From contig NZ_JAKSXZ010000146.1 of NCBI RefSeq assembly GCF_022829465.1, positions 62,001 through 126,000 on the forward strand: a stretch of DNA of 64,000 nucleotides, read 5' to 3'. Source of the DNA: Methylobacterium sp. J-067. Lineage in GTDB: Bacteria > Pseudomonadota > Alphaproteobacteria > Rhizobiales > Beijerinckiaceae. Below the pieces are notes generated by a model that made no database searches, had not been told where the DNA came from, and worked only from the letters and a program-made list of their open reading frames with translations. This document shows, one piece after another, positions 16,324 through 23,900 of the stretch (position 1 is the first letter of the stretch; each line of letters starts with the position of its first letter). Both the position numbers and the translations under genes were made by a program.

Positions 16324-16844
16324 TTCACCGTCAGGGTGCCGGTCATGCCCTTCGCTTCGAGCCCCCGCGCCTCCCACTTGTAGGCACCGGGCTTGATGGC
16401 GACGAACTCGATGGCGATTTCGCCGGGCTCATCGAATTCCAGGTGATCCGGCGGGCCGCCGCCATGGATCTCCTTGTGCTCGATGACGATCTGGTTGAGC
16501 CAGATGTAGCGGAAGAACTCTGGGGCGTAGAACTTGTATTCCTGCCCGCCCTTGGCGACGATCCGGAGGCGGTACGCCTTGCCGGATTCGAGTTCGATGT
16601 CCTTGTTCTCGACCACGAAGTCGTTGCCCTGGTCGTTGCCGAGGACGAGATCGGGCAAGTTCTCGCGCTTGCGTGTGAGGTCGGTGGCCGAGGCCGGCGC
16701 GACACTCGCCGCCAGCACCGCCGTCATCGCGAGCGCAGCGAAGCGACCCAGGGCAGCGGGACGCTCCCGACCGTGGCGCTGCTGGATTGCTTCGCTCCGC
16801 TCGCAATGACGACGAGAGCGCAAGAACTGTCCGAGAAAAGGCAT
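16320..16844 (-). CDS. lutC: Cupredoxin-like exported protein of the lanthanide-uptake cluster, repeat-encoded leader
   Basis: A 174-residue frame. The mature part (from about residue 54, 'TDLTRKRENLPDLVLG') is beta-rich with 'SGKAYRLRIVAKGGQEYKF' and ends 'KPGAYKWEARGLEAKGMTGT', a cupredoxin-like plan without the Cys/His copper ligands, so a metal role is not shown. Residues 12-41 are encoded by the dispersed repeat at 16722-16811 and read in frame ('HCERSEAIQ..', 'ALGRFAALAMT'). They supply the positive charges and part of the hydrophobic core of the signal peptide, which ends 'VAPASA'. GGAG lies 5 bases before ATG 16844. A much shorter start at the internal Met40 would leave too short a signal peptide. 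Confidence 0.78.
   Translation of the reverse strand: MPFLGQFLRSRRHCERSEAIQQRHGRERPAALGRFAALAMTAVLAASVAPASATDLTRKRENLPDLVLGNDQGNDFVVENKDIELESGKAYRLRIVAKGGQEYKFYAPEFFRYIWLNQIVIEHKEIHGGGPPDHLEFDEPGEIAIEFVAIKPGAYKWEARGLEAKGMTGTLTVK
16722..16811. repeat. Dispersed palindromic repeat, inverted pair of arms, inside the lutC leader
   Basis: Left arm GTCATCGCGAGCGCAGCGAA.. (from 16723) and right arm CTGGATTGCTTCGCTCCGCT.. (to 16811) are imperfect inverted copies of the element at 3519-3547, separated by about 30 bases. The element lies wholly inside the lutC reading frame. Confidence 0.8.
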
Positions 16845-16884
16845 TCACACTCCATCGATCGCGGGCGTTAAGCGTCCCAAAGAT

Positions 16885-17868
16885 TCAGTTCGGCGAGATC
16901 GCCACGCCCCACGGCAGCAGGCCGACGGGGATGCTCTTCACCACCTTTTCCGCCTCGACATCGATCACCGAGACGTCGTTCGACGTGCCGTTGGTCGTTA
17001 AGAGCTGCTTCTGGTCCGGGGTGAAGGCGAGCTGCCACACCCGCTGGCCGACCGGCAGGTATTTCTGCACGTCGTAGGTCTTGGCATCGATCACCGCGAC
17101 GCGGTTCGCGGGGCCCAAAGCCACGAAGGCCTTGCTGCCGTCCTTGGTGATGCGGATGCCGACCGGCTGGATCGCCTCGTCGTTCACGCTCGGGATCTTG
17201 AAGGTGATCTTCTTCACCACCCGGCGGGTGGCGACGTCGATGACGCTCACGGTGCCGCCGACCTCGGCCGAGACCCACAGGAATTTCCCGTCCGCCGTGA
17301 ATTCCGCGAAGCGCGGGCGCGCGTCGACCAGCACGTTGTCGATCACCTGGAAGGTCTTGGTGTCGATGAAGTGGGCCATGTTGGTCGTCTCGGAGGTGTT
17401 GACGAGGATCTTCCCGTCCGGCGACAGGCCCATCCCCTCCGGCTCGACACCCACCGGCACCTCGGCGAGCACCTTGTTCTTCTCGATGTCGATGATCGTG
17501 ACTTGGCTGTCGTCCTCGTTCGCGACGTAGAGCGGGTTACCCGAGGAATTGAGGATGAACTGCTCCGGGTCGGGCCCGGAGCGGAGCGAGCGCACGACCT
17601 TGCCGTTCGACGTGTCGAGCACGTCGATGCGGTCGTCGTCGCTGGCGCAGACGAAGAGTTCCTTGCCGTCCTTCGAGACGGTGACGCCGCGCGGGCGCCG
17701 GCCCACCTTCCACGTCGCCGTCACCGCCATGGTCGACGAGTCGATGACGCTGACGGAATTGCCCTTCTCGTTGGTGACGTAGGCGGTGAAGGCGAAGGCC
17801 GGCACGCTCGACGCGAGCCACAGCCCGAGGGCGACGCTCCCCCATCCTGCCAATTGCTGGCGGCCCAT
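16885..17868 (-). CDS. lutB: Exported YVTN-type beta-propeller protein of the lanthanide-uptake cluster
   Basis: A 327-residue periplasmic beta-propeller: signal peptide (ALGLWLASSVPAFA), then repeated blades with 'AYVTNEKGNSVSVIDSSTMA', 'LYVANEDDSQVTIIDIEK', 'LWVSAEVGGTVSVIDVAT' and 'TNGTSNDVSVIDVEAEK'. This is the PQQ-associated YVTN repeat family. A strong GGGAGGAGA ribosome site precedes ATG 17868. In the lut scheme it is an exported protein of unknown detailed function, probably a periplasmic carrier or docking protein. It starts about 100 bases after lutA ends and is followed by lutC 40 bases on. Confidence 0.87.
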   Translation of the reverse strand: MGRQQLAGWGSVALGLWLASSVPAFAFTAYVTNEKGNSVSVIDSSTMAVTATWKVGRRPRGVTVSKDGKELFVCASDDDRIDVLDTSNGKVVRSLRSGPDPEQFILNSSGNPLYVANEDDSQVTIIDIEKNKVLAEVPVGVEPEGMGLSPDGKILVNTSETTNMAHFIDTKTFQVIDNVLVDARPRFAEFTADGKFLWVSAEVGGTVSVIDVATRRVVKKITFKIPSVNDEAIQPVGIRITKDGSKAFVALGPANRVAVIDAKTYDVQKYLPVGQRVWQLAFTPDQKQLLTTNGTSNDVSVIDVEAEKVVKSIPVGLLPWGVAISPN

Positions 17869-17969
17869 CCGCTCTCCTCCCTTGGGCACCCTCGCGGGGC
17901 GCTTCTCGAACCGGATTGTAGGGCCCTCGCCGCCGGATGCGAGACCGGACGGCGACGCAGGCCCCGTCT

Positions 17970-19193
17970 TCACTGAAACTTGCAGGTCGTCTCGGGCAGA
18001 TCGATCCCCAGCGTGTCCAGCGGCGTGCGCTGGTGCAGGAAGCCCTGCTCCGGCGCCACCGAGACCATGGATTTCGGCTGCACGACGATGATCGGCTGCC
18101 GCATCTGGTGGTCCCAGGGGCGGAAGCTCAGTTGCACGCCCTTGTAGGCCGGCAGACCGAAGGCGGGATCGGTCAGGAACGGGGTGATCGTGGCGGGGTC
18201 GTTGGCCTTCTTGGCCGTCACCGCGTCGCCCACCGTGCGCACCGCCATCCAGGCCTGGTAATCGAGGGGCCGCATCAGCCGCCCGGCCATCCGCTTGAAG
18301 CGGTTCTGCGCCTGCGCGGCGCCCCAGGTCTCCAGGACCGGCGACCACGTGGTCGGGGTCAGCCCCTGCGTGCCGCCCACGGGACGCGGATCGACCGTGC
18401 GATAGGGGACGTAATCGCCCCAATCGCCCTCCTCGTCCGCGACCACGGCCATGTCGTAGTCGAGCCCCCTCGCGAACACCAACGCCTCGGCGCGGGTCGG
18501 CGTGTCGCCCCGCGCCTTGGCGAGCGGCCCGAAGGTCCAGGGCTTGTCGGCCGTGACCTTCAGGGCGAACTTATGCGCGGAGTTGCGCATGGCGTCCGCG
18601 TAGCCCTTGTCCGCCTCGGTCGGGCCGACGATCAGGAACACCTTCCGCCAGCGCATCACCGTCAGGTACTGCGCTAGGGCATCGGTGAACATCGCCCGCG
18701 AGGGCACCACGTGGAACACGTTCGCCCGGCAATCCGCCCCGCGCAGGCGGTCGTCGGAAGCGCCCGCGTTGAACACCACCGTCCCCGTGCCCTTCACCGC
18801 GTCGGCCACCTTCAGCACCTGATCGGCCGGCAGGGTGAGCACGATGTAGTGAATGCCCTTGGAGACCAGATCCTTCGCCGCCGCCACCGGGTCCGGCGAG
18901 GCCTCCGAGAGCGCCCGCTCCTCCAGCTTGAAGGTCTGCTTGGTGAAGCGCCCGGTCGTGTTGTCGTCGGCGATGCCCATCCGGGCGCCGGCCACGCCCT
19001 CGTCCTCGGGCACGGCCTCGGCATCGTAGGAGGCGGGTGCCTCCTGCGGCCGGTAGATCAGGCCGATCTGCGTTTCGAGCGTGGCGGGCGGAGTCGCCGG
19101 CGCGGCGGCCGGCTCCTGAGCCAGCGCCGGGCCGGCGAGCAGGAGCGCCGTGAGCGCCACCAGGGAACCGGGAGAAGATGCACGATCTTGCAT
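17970..19193 (-). CDS. lutA: ABC transporter periplasmic substrate-binding protein, lanthanide-uptake cluster
   Basis: A 407-residue exported protein with a signal peptide ending 'LLLAGPALA' and a periplasmic-binding type I fold (receptor/branched-amino-acid-like). Supporting stretches are 'GIHYIVLTLPADQVLKVADA', 'VVFNAGASDDRLRG', 'RWRKVFLIVGPTEADKGYAD' and a C-terminal half ending 'DLPETTCKFQ'. It is the type found next to PQQ-dependent alcohol dehydrogenases. It should bind the imported lanthanide species (or a small ligand) and hand it to LutEF. Two ATG starts are possible (19193 and 19214); neither has a strong ribosome site. First gene of the cluster, divergent from the DUF2380-like gene. 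Confidence 0.85.
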   Translation of the reverse strand: MQDRASSPGSLVALTALLLAGPALAQEPAAAPATPPATLETQIGLIYRPQEAPASYDAEAVPEDEGVAGARMGIADDNTTGRFTKQTFKLEERALSEASPDPVAAAKDLVSKGIHYIVLTLPADQVLKVADAVKGTGTVVFNAGASDDRLRGADCRANVFHVVPSRAMFTDALAQYLTVMRWRKVFLIVGPTEADKGYADAMRNSAHKFALKVTADKPWTFGPLAKARGDTPTRAEALVFARGLDYDMAVVADEEGDWGDYVPYRTVDPRPVGGTQGLTPTTWSPVLETWGAAQAQNRFKRMAGRLMRPLDYQAWMAVRTVGDAVTAKKANDPATITPFLTDPAFGLPAYKGVQLSFRPWDHQMRQPIIVVQPKSMVSVAPEQGFLHQRTPLDTLGIDLPETTCKFQ

Positions 19194-19387
19194 GCACGCG
19201 GCCTGTATCAGCATCTCGGGGGGGCGCTCAACCTGTCCGCGCCGGAAGTTCGCGCGGAAAAACGCCTCTTGGCAGCGGGAGTTGGGGCGTCCGGGCCGGT
19301 TCGTCCATTGCCAAAACGTCCCAGCGAACGAATTGACGGCTCAGCACGACACGGCCCCGCAGGCCCGGCGACCGGAGGAAACGCCCG

Positions 19388-19915
19388 ATGCGCTCGACGA
19401 CTCGCCCCGTGGCCCTCGCCTTCATGCTCGCAGGTCTCGCGGCGGGCATCGGCCCCGCCGTCGCGGCCACGGAGAAGGCGGCGGTCTTCCCCATCGAGAT
19501 GAACGACCCCGGCGCCTCCTACGGCGCCCGCCTCCGCCCGGCGGATGCCAAGAAGCTCACCCTCGTCACCGACGAGTTGCGCAACGCCCTGAAGGCGCAG
19601 GCCGGAGTCGAGCTGGTGGACACCGCCCCCGCCGCCAAGGAGGTCGATCAGAAGGGGCCGCTCTACAAGTGCAACGGCTGCGCGGACGACATCGCCAAGG
19701 GCCTCGGCGCCGACCTGACGGTGACGGGCTACGCCCAGCGCGGCGCCAACCAGATCTTCAACCTCAACGTCACGATCGCCGAGGCCGCGACCGGCAAGAT
19801 CATCCGGGGGGGCCAAGTGACGATCCGCGCCGACGACGACAACACCTGGGCGCATGGGATGCGCTGGCTGGTGAAGAACCGGCTGCTCGCCGAGCCGCTG
19901 CCCGCCAAGCCGTGA
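19388..19915 (+). CDS. Exported DUF2380/DUF3280-like protein
   Basis: A 175-residue protein with signal peptide (LAFMLAGLAAGIGPAVA). Mature domain: 'KAAVFPIEMNDPGASYGAR', 'ADAKKLTLVTDELRNALK', a central 'LYKCNGCADDIAKGLGADL' with a CxxC motif, and 'GKIIRGGQVTIRADDDNTW'. The fold resembles periplasmic proteins that define a lipoprotein-like (CsgG/TolB-N) Rossmann-like domain, annotated as DUF2380. It lies between the divergent lut cluster and the methanofuran-type operon, whose first gene starts 80 bases later. Function unknown; the context suggests a role in periplasmic C1 metabolism. Confidence 0.8.
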   Translation: MRSTTRPVALAFMLAGLAAGIGPAVAATEKAAVFPIEMNDPGASYGARLRPADAKKLTLVTDELRNALKAQAGVELVDTAPAAKEVDQKGPLYKCNGCADDIAKGLGADLTVTGYAQRGANQIFNLNVTIAEAATGKIIRGGQVTIRADDDNTWAHGMRWLVKNRLLAEPLPAKP

Positions 19916-19995
19916 GCCTGAGTTTGCGCGAAACGTGTTCCCCTCGGGCGCACTCTGGGCTAGCCCAGGGGCGTTGTCCCGGATAGCCCGCCATC

Positions 19996-20682
19996 GTGAC
20001 ACCTGTTTCCTTCCCCCGGCTCCTCGTGAGCGTGCGCGACCCGGCCGAAGCCGAGGCCGCCCTGCTTGCGGGCGCCGACCTGATCGATGCCAAGGACCCG
20101 GACCGGGGCGCGCTCGGCGCGCTGGCCCCGGAGATCGTGGCCGAGATCATGGCGCGCCTGCCCGAGCAGGGCGTCGAGACGAGCGCGGTCGCGGATTCCA
20201 CCGAGAGCCTCGCGGCCATGGCCTGCAGCGGCGCCCGCTGGGTGAAGCACGGTATCCCGCGCGACCTCTGGCAGGATGCCGACCACCTCGCCCGCATCGC
20301 AGGCTCCGTGCCGGGGCGGGTGATCGCGGTGCTGTTCGCGGAAGACGAGCCAGGCGCCCAGTGCGTGCCGGCCCTGGTGAAGACCGGGTTCGCCGGGGCG
20401 ATGATCGACACGGCGGGCAAGGCGGGCGTGCGCCTGCCGGACCTCCTCGGGCCGGAGGAGTTGGCCGGGTTCGTGGCCGCCTGCCGCGCGAACGCGCTGC
20501 TCTGCGGCCTCGCCGGCTCCCTCAGGATCGCGGACATTCCCGCCCTCTCGGCCGCCGGGCCGGATTACCTGGGTTTCCGGGGCGGCCTGTGTCGGGGCTT
20601 CGACCGCACCAACGGCATCGACCCGCTGCGCGTCGCGGAGGCCGTGCGGGCGCTGAGGCCGCAAGCGCAGGACGCCGCGTGA
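19996..20682 (+). CDS. mfnB: (5-formylfuran-3-yl)methyl phosphate synthase-like protein (DUF556)
   Basis: In methanogens MfnB makes the furan ring of methanofuran from two molecules of glyceraldehyde-3-phosphate. The 228-residue TIM-barrel protein keeps the catalytic set: Lys33 in 'DLIDAKDPDRGALGA' (Schiff-base lysine), Lys84 in 'ARWVKHGI', and Asp138/Lys142 in 'AMIDTAGKAG'. Methylobacteria use a methanofuran analogue in the formyltransferase/hydrolase complex that turns formaldehyde-derived formyl groups into formate, so the role fits. The start is GTG 19996. The next gene starts inside its stop (GTGA). The gene symbol follows the archaeal homologue. Confidence 0.88.
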   Translation: MTPVSFPRLLVSVRDPAEAEAALLAGADLIDAKDPDRGALGALAPEIVAEIMARLPEQGVETSAVADSTESLAAMACSGARWVKHGIPRDLWQDADHLARIAGSVPGRVIAVLFAEDEPGAQCVPALVKTGFAGAMIDTAGKAGVRLPDLLGPEELAGFVAACRANALLCGLAGSLRIADIPALSAAGPDYLGFRGGLCRGFDRTNGIDPLRVAEAVRALRPQAQDAA

Positions 20683-21248
20683 GGGCTGTCGTCAAGGTCG
20701 GGGGAAGCCTCCTCGCGGACGGGCCGCGCCTGCGCGCCGTGCTGGCGGGCCTCGCCGCAGGCCCGCGCTGCGTGATCGTGCCCGGCGGCGGCCCCGATGC
20801 GGACGCCGTGCGCGCGGATCAGGCCCGCGAGGGCTTCTCCGACGGGCAAGCCCATCGCTTGGCCCTCGACGCCATGGGCCGCACCGCCGCGCGGTTCCTC
20901 GCCATCGAGCCGCGCCTCGCCATCGACACCGCACCCTGGGACGGGCCGCGCGACGAGACCGCCCTCGTCTGGGATCCGGCGCTCCTGCGCGTGGGCCATC
21001 CCGATATTCCCGAGACCTGGGACGTCACCTCCGACAGCCTCGCCCTGTGGCTCGCCGCGCGGCTCGCTGCGCCGTCCTGCACCCTCGTCAAATCCGCCGA
21101 CGCCCCGGCGGGCTGCGACGCCGACATGCTGTCGCGGCTCGGGCTGGTGGATGTCGCCTTCCCCGCCTTCGCGCGTTGCTTCGGAGGGACCATCGTCATC
21201 GACGGGCCGGGCGGCCCGGTCCCGATCCCCGGCAGGAGGGCCGCATGA
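20679..21248 (+). CDS. Small amino-acid-kinase family protein, probable MfnE-like kinase
   Basis: A 189-residue kinase-fold protein: 'AVVKVGGSLLADGPRLR' (phosphate loop), 'CVIVPGGGPDADAVR', 'FSDGQAHRLALDAMG', 'DVTSDSLALWLAARL', 'CTLVKSADAP' and the final 'GGTIVIDGPGGPVPIP'. It is shorter than aspartokinases and resembles the kinase that phosphorylates the furfurylamine phosphate in methanofuran synthesis (MfnE). The start is GTG 20679, inside the mfnB stop. The stop overlaps the next ATG, so translation is coupled throughout. The substrate assignment is inferred from the neighbours. Confidence 0.8.
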   Translation: MRAVVKVGGSLLADGPRLRAVLAGLAAGPRCVIVPGGGPDADAVRADQAREGFSDGQAHRLALDAMGRTAARFLAIEPRLAIDTAPWDGPRDETALVWDPALLRVGHPDIPETWDVTSDSLALWLAARLAAPSCTLVKSADAPAGCDADMLSRLGLVDVAFPAFARCFGGTIVIDGPGGPVPIPGRRAA

Positions 21249-22750
21249 GCGACCCCGCGCAGGGCGCGTCCGAGCACATCGTCTTCGTCACCGGCAAGCT
21301 TGCCCGGCCGCGCCTCGAGAAGATCGCGGCGAGCCTGCCCGCGCGCATCCGCTGGAGCATCGCCGATGCCGGCGTGAAGGTCGCCGCGCTGATGACCGAG
21401 GAGATCATCAAGCGCCGCGTCGCGATCCCGGACGGCGCGACGCGCATCGTCCTGCCCGGCCGCTGCCGGGCGAACCCGGAGGCGTTGGCCGAGCATTTCG
21501 GCCTGCCCGTCGAGCGGGGACCGGACGAGATCGTGGACCTGCCGGCGTGGCTCGGCCTCGCCGGCCGCAGCCTCGACCTGTCCCGGCACGACGTGCGGAT
21601 CTTCTCCGAGATCGTGGACGCCTCGAAGATGTCGCCGGAGCAGATCCTGGCGCGGGGCCTCGACCTCGCCCGGCGCGGCGCGGACGTCATCGACCTCGGC
21701 GGCCTGCCGGACACGCCCTTCCCGCATCTCGAAGCCTCGGTGCGGGCCCTGAAGGGCGCCGGGCTGACAGTGAGCGTCGATTCCTTCTCCCGTGACGAGC
21801 TTTCGCGAGGGGCGCAGGCCGGGGCCGACTATCTGCTGAGCCTGAACGAGGACACGCTGGACCTCGCCTTCGAGACCGATGCGGTGCCGATCCTCGTGCC
21901 GACCCGGCCGGAGGACCTGCCCTCCCTCGACCGGGCCATTGAGCGGATGCTGAAGGCCGGCAAGCCGTTCATCGCCGACGCGATCCTGGAGCCGATCCAC
22001 CACGGTCTGGTCGACTCGGTCGCCCGCTACCGCGACACCCGCGCCCGCTGGCCCGACATCGAGATGATGATGGGCACCGGCAACCTCACCGAGCTCACCG
22101 AGGCGGACAGCCTCGGCGTCACCGCCCTGCTGATGGGGATGTGCTCGGAACTGTCCATCGGCAACGTGCTGATCGTCCACGTCTCGAACCACACCCGCCG
22201 CACGGTGGAGGAGCACGACGCCGCCCGCCGGGTGATGTACGCGGCCAAGGCCGATGCCGCCCTGCCCAAGGGCTACGGCCGGGAGCTACTGGCACTTCAC
22301 GACAAGCGCCCCTTCGTGCAAACGCCCGAGGAGATCGCGGCCGCCGCCGCCGAGGTCCGCGACCCGAACTACCGGATCGCCGTGGCCGAGGACGGCATCC
22401 ACGTCTACAACCGCGACATCCACAGGGTCGGCACCGACGCGATGGCCTTCTTCCCGGATCTCGACGTGAAGAGCGACGGGGCGCACGCGTTCTACCTCGG
22501 CGGCGAACTCGCCAAGGCCGAGACGGCGTGGCGGCTCGGCAAGCGCTACGTGCAGGACGAACCCCTCGACTGGGGCGCCTCCGCCGACCGGCCGAGCGAG
22601 GACACGACCGCCTTCAAGAAGGCCGGGCACACCAAGCATTCCGGCCCCGACGCGCCGTTCCCCGGCACCCGCGACGCCCGCGGGCCCGAGCCGGAAGCGG
22701 CGGGCGAGCGGATCGTCTGCGGACGCCTCGTGCCCTCGGACGAGTGCTGA
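21245..22750 (+). CDS. Dihydropteroate synthase-like protein of the archaeal-type C1 cofactor operon
   Basis: A 501-residue protein. The central third is a DHPS-like TIM barrel: 'IFSEIVDASKMSPEQILA', 'RRGADVIDLGGLPDTPFPHL', 'LTVSVDSFSRDELSRGAQAG' and 'MMGTGNLTELTEADS'. It has an N-terminal ~120-residue domain and a C-terminal domain with 'AVAEDGIHVYNRDIHRVGTD'. This matches the dihydropteroate-synthase-related family of methanogens and methylotrophs. It is thought to act in tetrahydromethanopterin or methanofuran-analogue synthesis; the reaction is not established. The ATG overlaps the preceding stop (ATGA). Confidence 0.82.
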   Translation: MSDPAQGASEHIVFVTGKLARPRLEKIAASLPARIRWSIADAGVKVAALMTEEIIKRRVAIPDGATRIVLPGRCRANPEALAEHFGLPVERGPDEIVDLPAWLGLAGRSLDLSRHDVRIFSEIVDASKMSPEQILARGLDLARRGADVIDLGGLPDTPFPHLEASVRALKGAGLTVSVDSFSRDELSRGAQAGADYLLSLNEDTLDLAFETDAVPILVPTRPEDLPSLDRAIERMLKAGKPFIADAILEPIHHGLVDSVARYRDTRARWPDIEMMMGTGNLTELTEADSLGVTALLMGMCSELSIGNVLIVHVSNHTRRTVEEHDAARRVMYAAKADAALPKGYGRELLALHDKRPFVQTPEEIAAAAAEVRDPNYRIAVAEDGIHVYNRDIHRVGTDAMAFFPDLDVKSDGAHAFYLGGELAKAETAWRLGKRYVQDEPLDWGASADRPSEDTTAFKKAGHTKHSGPDAPFPGTRDARGPEPEAAGERIVCGRLVPSDEC

Positions 22751-22754
22751 GCCG

Positions 22755-23345
22755 ATGCCGCTGATCCTGGAGACCATCGTCACCACGCTCTCGCCTGCGG
22801 GCGCGCTGCACCTCGTGCCGTTCGGGCTGATCCAGGAGGGCGACGACTACGTGCTCGCCCCGTTCCGGCCCTCGCCGACCATCGAGAACCTTGAGGCGAG
22901 CCCGTATTTCGCAGCCTCGAGCCCCCGGGACATCCGGGTGATCGCAGGCGCCGTCACGGGACGGCGCGACTGGCCGACCGAGCCCTGCGAGACCATCCCC
23001 GGCCGGCGGCTGGCGGACAGTTTCGGCCATGCCGAGTTCGAGGTGGCCGGGGTGAAGGAGGACGCGCAGCGACCGCGCTACCGGGGGCGCATCCGCCACC
23101 GGGCGGCGCATGCGGCGTTCATCGGCTACAACCGGGCGCAGGCCGCCGTGCTGGAGGCGGCCGTGCTCTCGACGCGGCTCCACATGCTGGAGCCCGCTAA
23201 AATTCTCGGCGAGATGACCTATCTCGCCATCGCCATCGCCAAGACGGCGGGCCCGCGCGAGCGCGAGGCCTGGGGTTGGATCGAGGACAAGGTGGCGGCG
23301 GCGCTCGGCCCCGACGCCCGCATCCTCGGCCGGGAGGACCGCTAA
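22755..23345 (+). CDS. DUF447 family protein of the archaeal-type C1 cofactor operon
   Basis: A 196-residue protein of the flavin-reductase-like split-barrel type: 'ILETIVTTLSPAGALHLVPF' at the N terminus, 'DYVLAPFRPSPTIENLEAS', 'GHAEFEVAGVKED', then 'FIGYNRAQAAVLEAAVLSTR' and a helical end. DUF447 proteins occur in methanogens and in methylotrophs with H4MPT/methanofuran-dependent formaldehyde oxidation. A role in synthesis of these cofactors is inferred from co-occurrence. It starts 4 bases after the preceding stop. Confidence 0.85.
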   Translation: MPLILETIVTTLSPAGALHLVPFGLIQEGDDYVLAPFRPSPTIENLEASPYFAASSPRDIRVIAGAVTGRRDWPTEPCETIPGRRLADSFGHAEFEVAGVKEDAQRPRYRGRIRHRAAHAAFIGYNRAQAAVLEAAVLSTRLHMLEPAKILGEMTYLAIAIAKTAGPREREAWGWIEDKVAAALGPDARILGREDR

Positions 23346-23366
23346 AGGCGGCAGGAGAGCAAAACG

Positions 23367-23900
23367 ATGAAGACAATCACCCTGGCGACGGCGGCGCTCG
23401 CCACCCTCGTGGCCTTCACGGCCCAGGCGCATGGCCCGACCCGGCGCAAGGTGTCCGAGTCTATCGAGATCAACGCCCCCGCCGACAAGGTGTGGGCGGT
23501 CGTCGGCAACTGGAAGGACGCGGACTGGCTCGAGAACGTCACCAAGACCGAGACCCAGGGCGACGATCCGGCCAAGTCCAAGCGCACGCTCACGCTCAAG
23601 AACGGCAACACGATCAACGAGACCGGCGGCAAGTACAAGCCGGACGACAAGCTGTTCATGTTCTACATCGACAAGGTCGACGTGAAGGACCTGCCGGCCA
23701 ACGACTATTCCGGCACGATCACCGTCGAGCCCGAGGGCGATGCCAAGTCGAAGGTCGAGTGGAAGTCGGCCTTCTATCGCGGCTACATGAACAACGATCC
23801 GCCGGCGGACCTGAACGACGAGGCCTCCGAGAAGGGCGTCAGCGCCTGGGTGAAGGCGAGCCTCCAGAACCTCAAGAACAAGGTCGAGAAGGGCTCTTGA
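23367..23900 (+). CDS. MxaD-like exported SRPBCC-fold protein
   Basis: A 177-residue exported protein. Signal peptide (MKTITLATAALATLVAFTAQA) ends before 'HGPTRRKVSESIEI'. The mature protein has the polyketide-cyclase/SRPBCC hydrophobic-pocket plan: 'NAPADKVWAVVGNWKDADWL', 'GKYKPDDKLFMFYIDK', 'VEWKSAFYRGYMNNDPPADL' and a long C-terminal helix. MxaD in the methanol dehydrogenase cluster helps interaction between methanol dehydrogenase and cytochrome cL; this is a family member outside that cluster. Starts 21 bases after the DUF447 stop and its own stop overlaps the TTG start of the propeller gene. Confidence 0.85.
   Translation: MKTITLATAALATLVAFTAQAHGPTRRKVSESIEINAPADKVWAVVGNWKDADWLENVTKTETQGDDPAKSKRTLTLKNGNTINETGGKYKPDDKLFMFYIDKVDVKDLPANDYSGTITVEPEGDAKSKVEWKSAFYRGYMNNDPPADLNDEASEKGVSAWVKASLQNLKNKVEKGS

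Noticed and set aside
16429..16848. Alternative lutC-region start at GTG 16848 (MNAFSRTVL..)
   Set aside because: It is in a different frame from the lutC body and becomes Arg-rich nonsense after the repeat. The GGAG site fits ATG 16844 better. It could be a relic of the pre-repeat N terminus, but this cannot be decided from one sequence.
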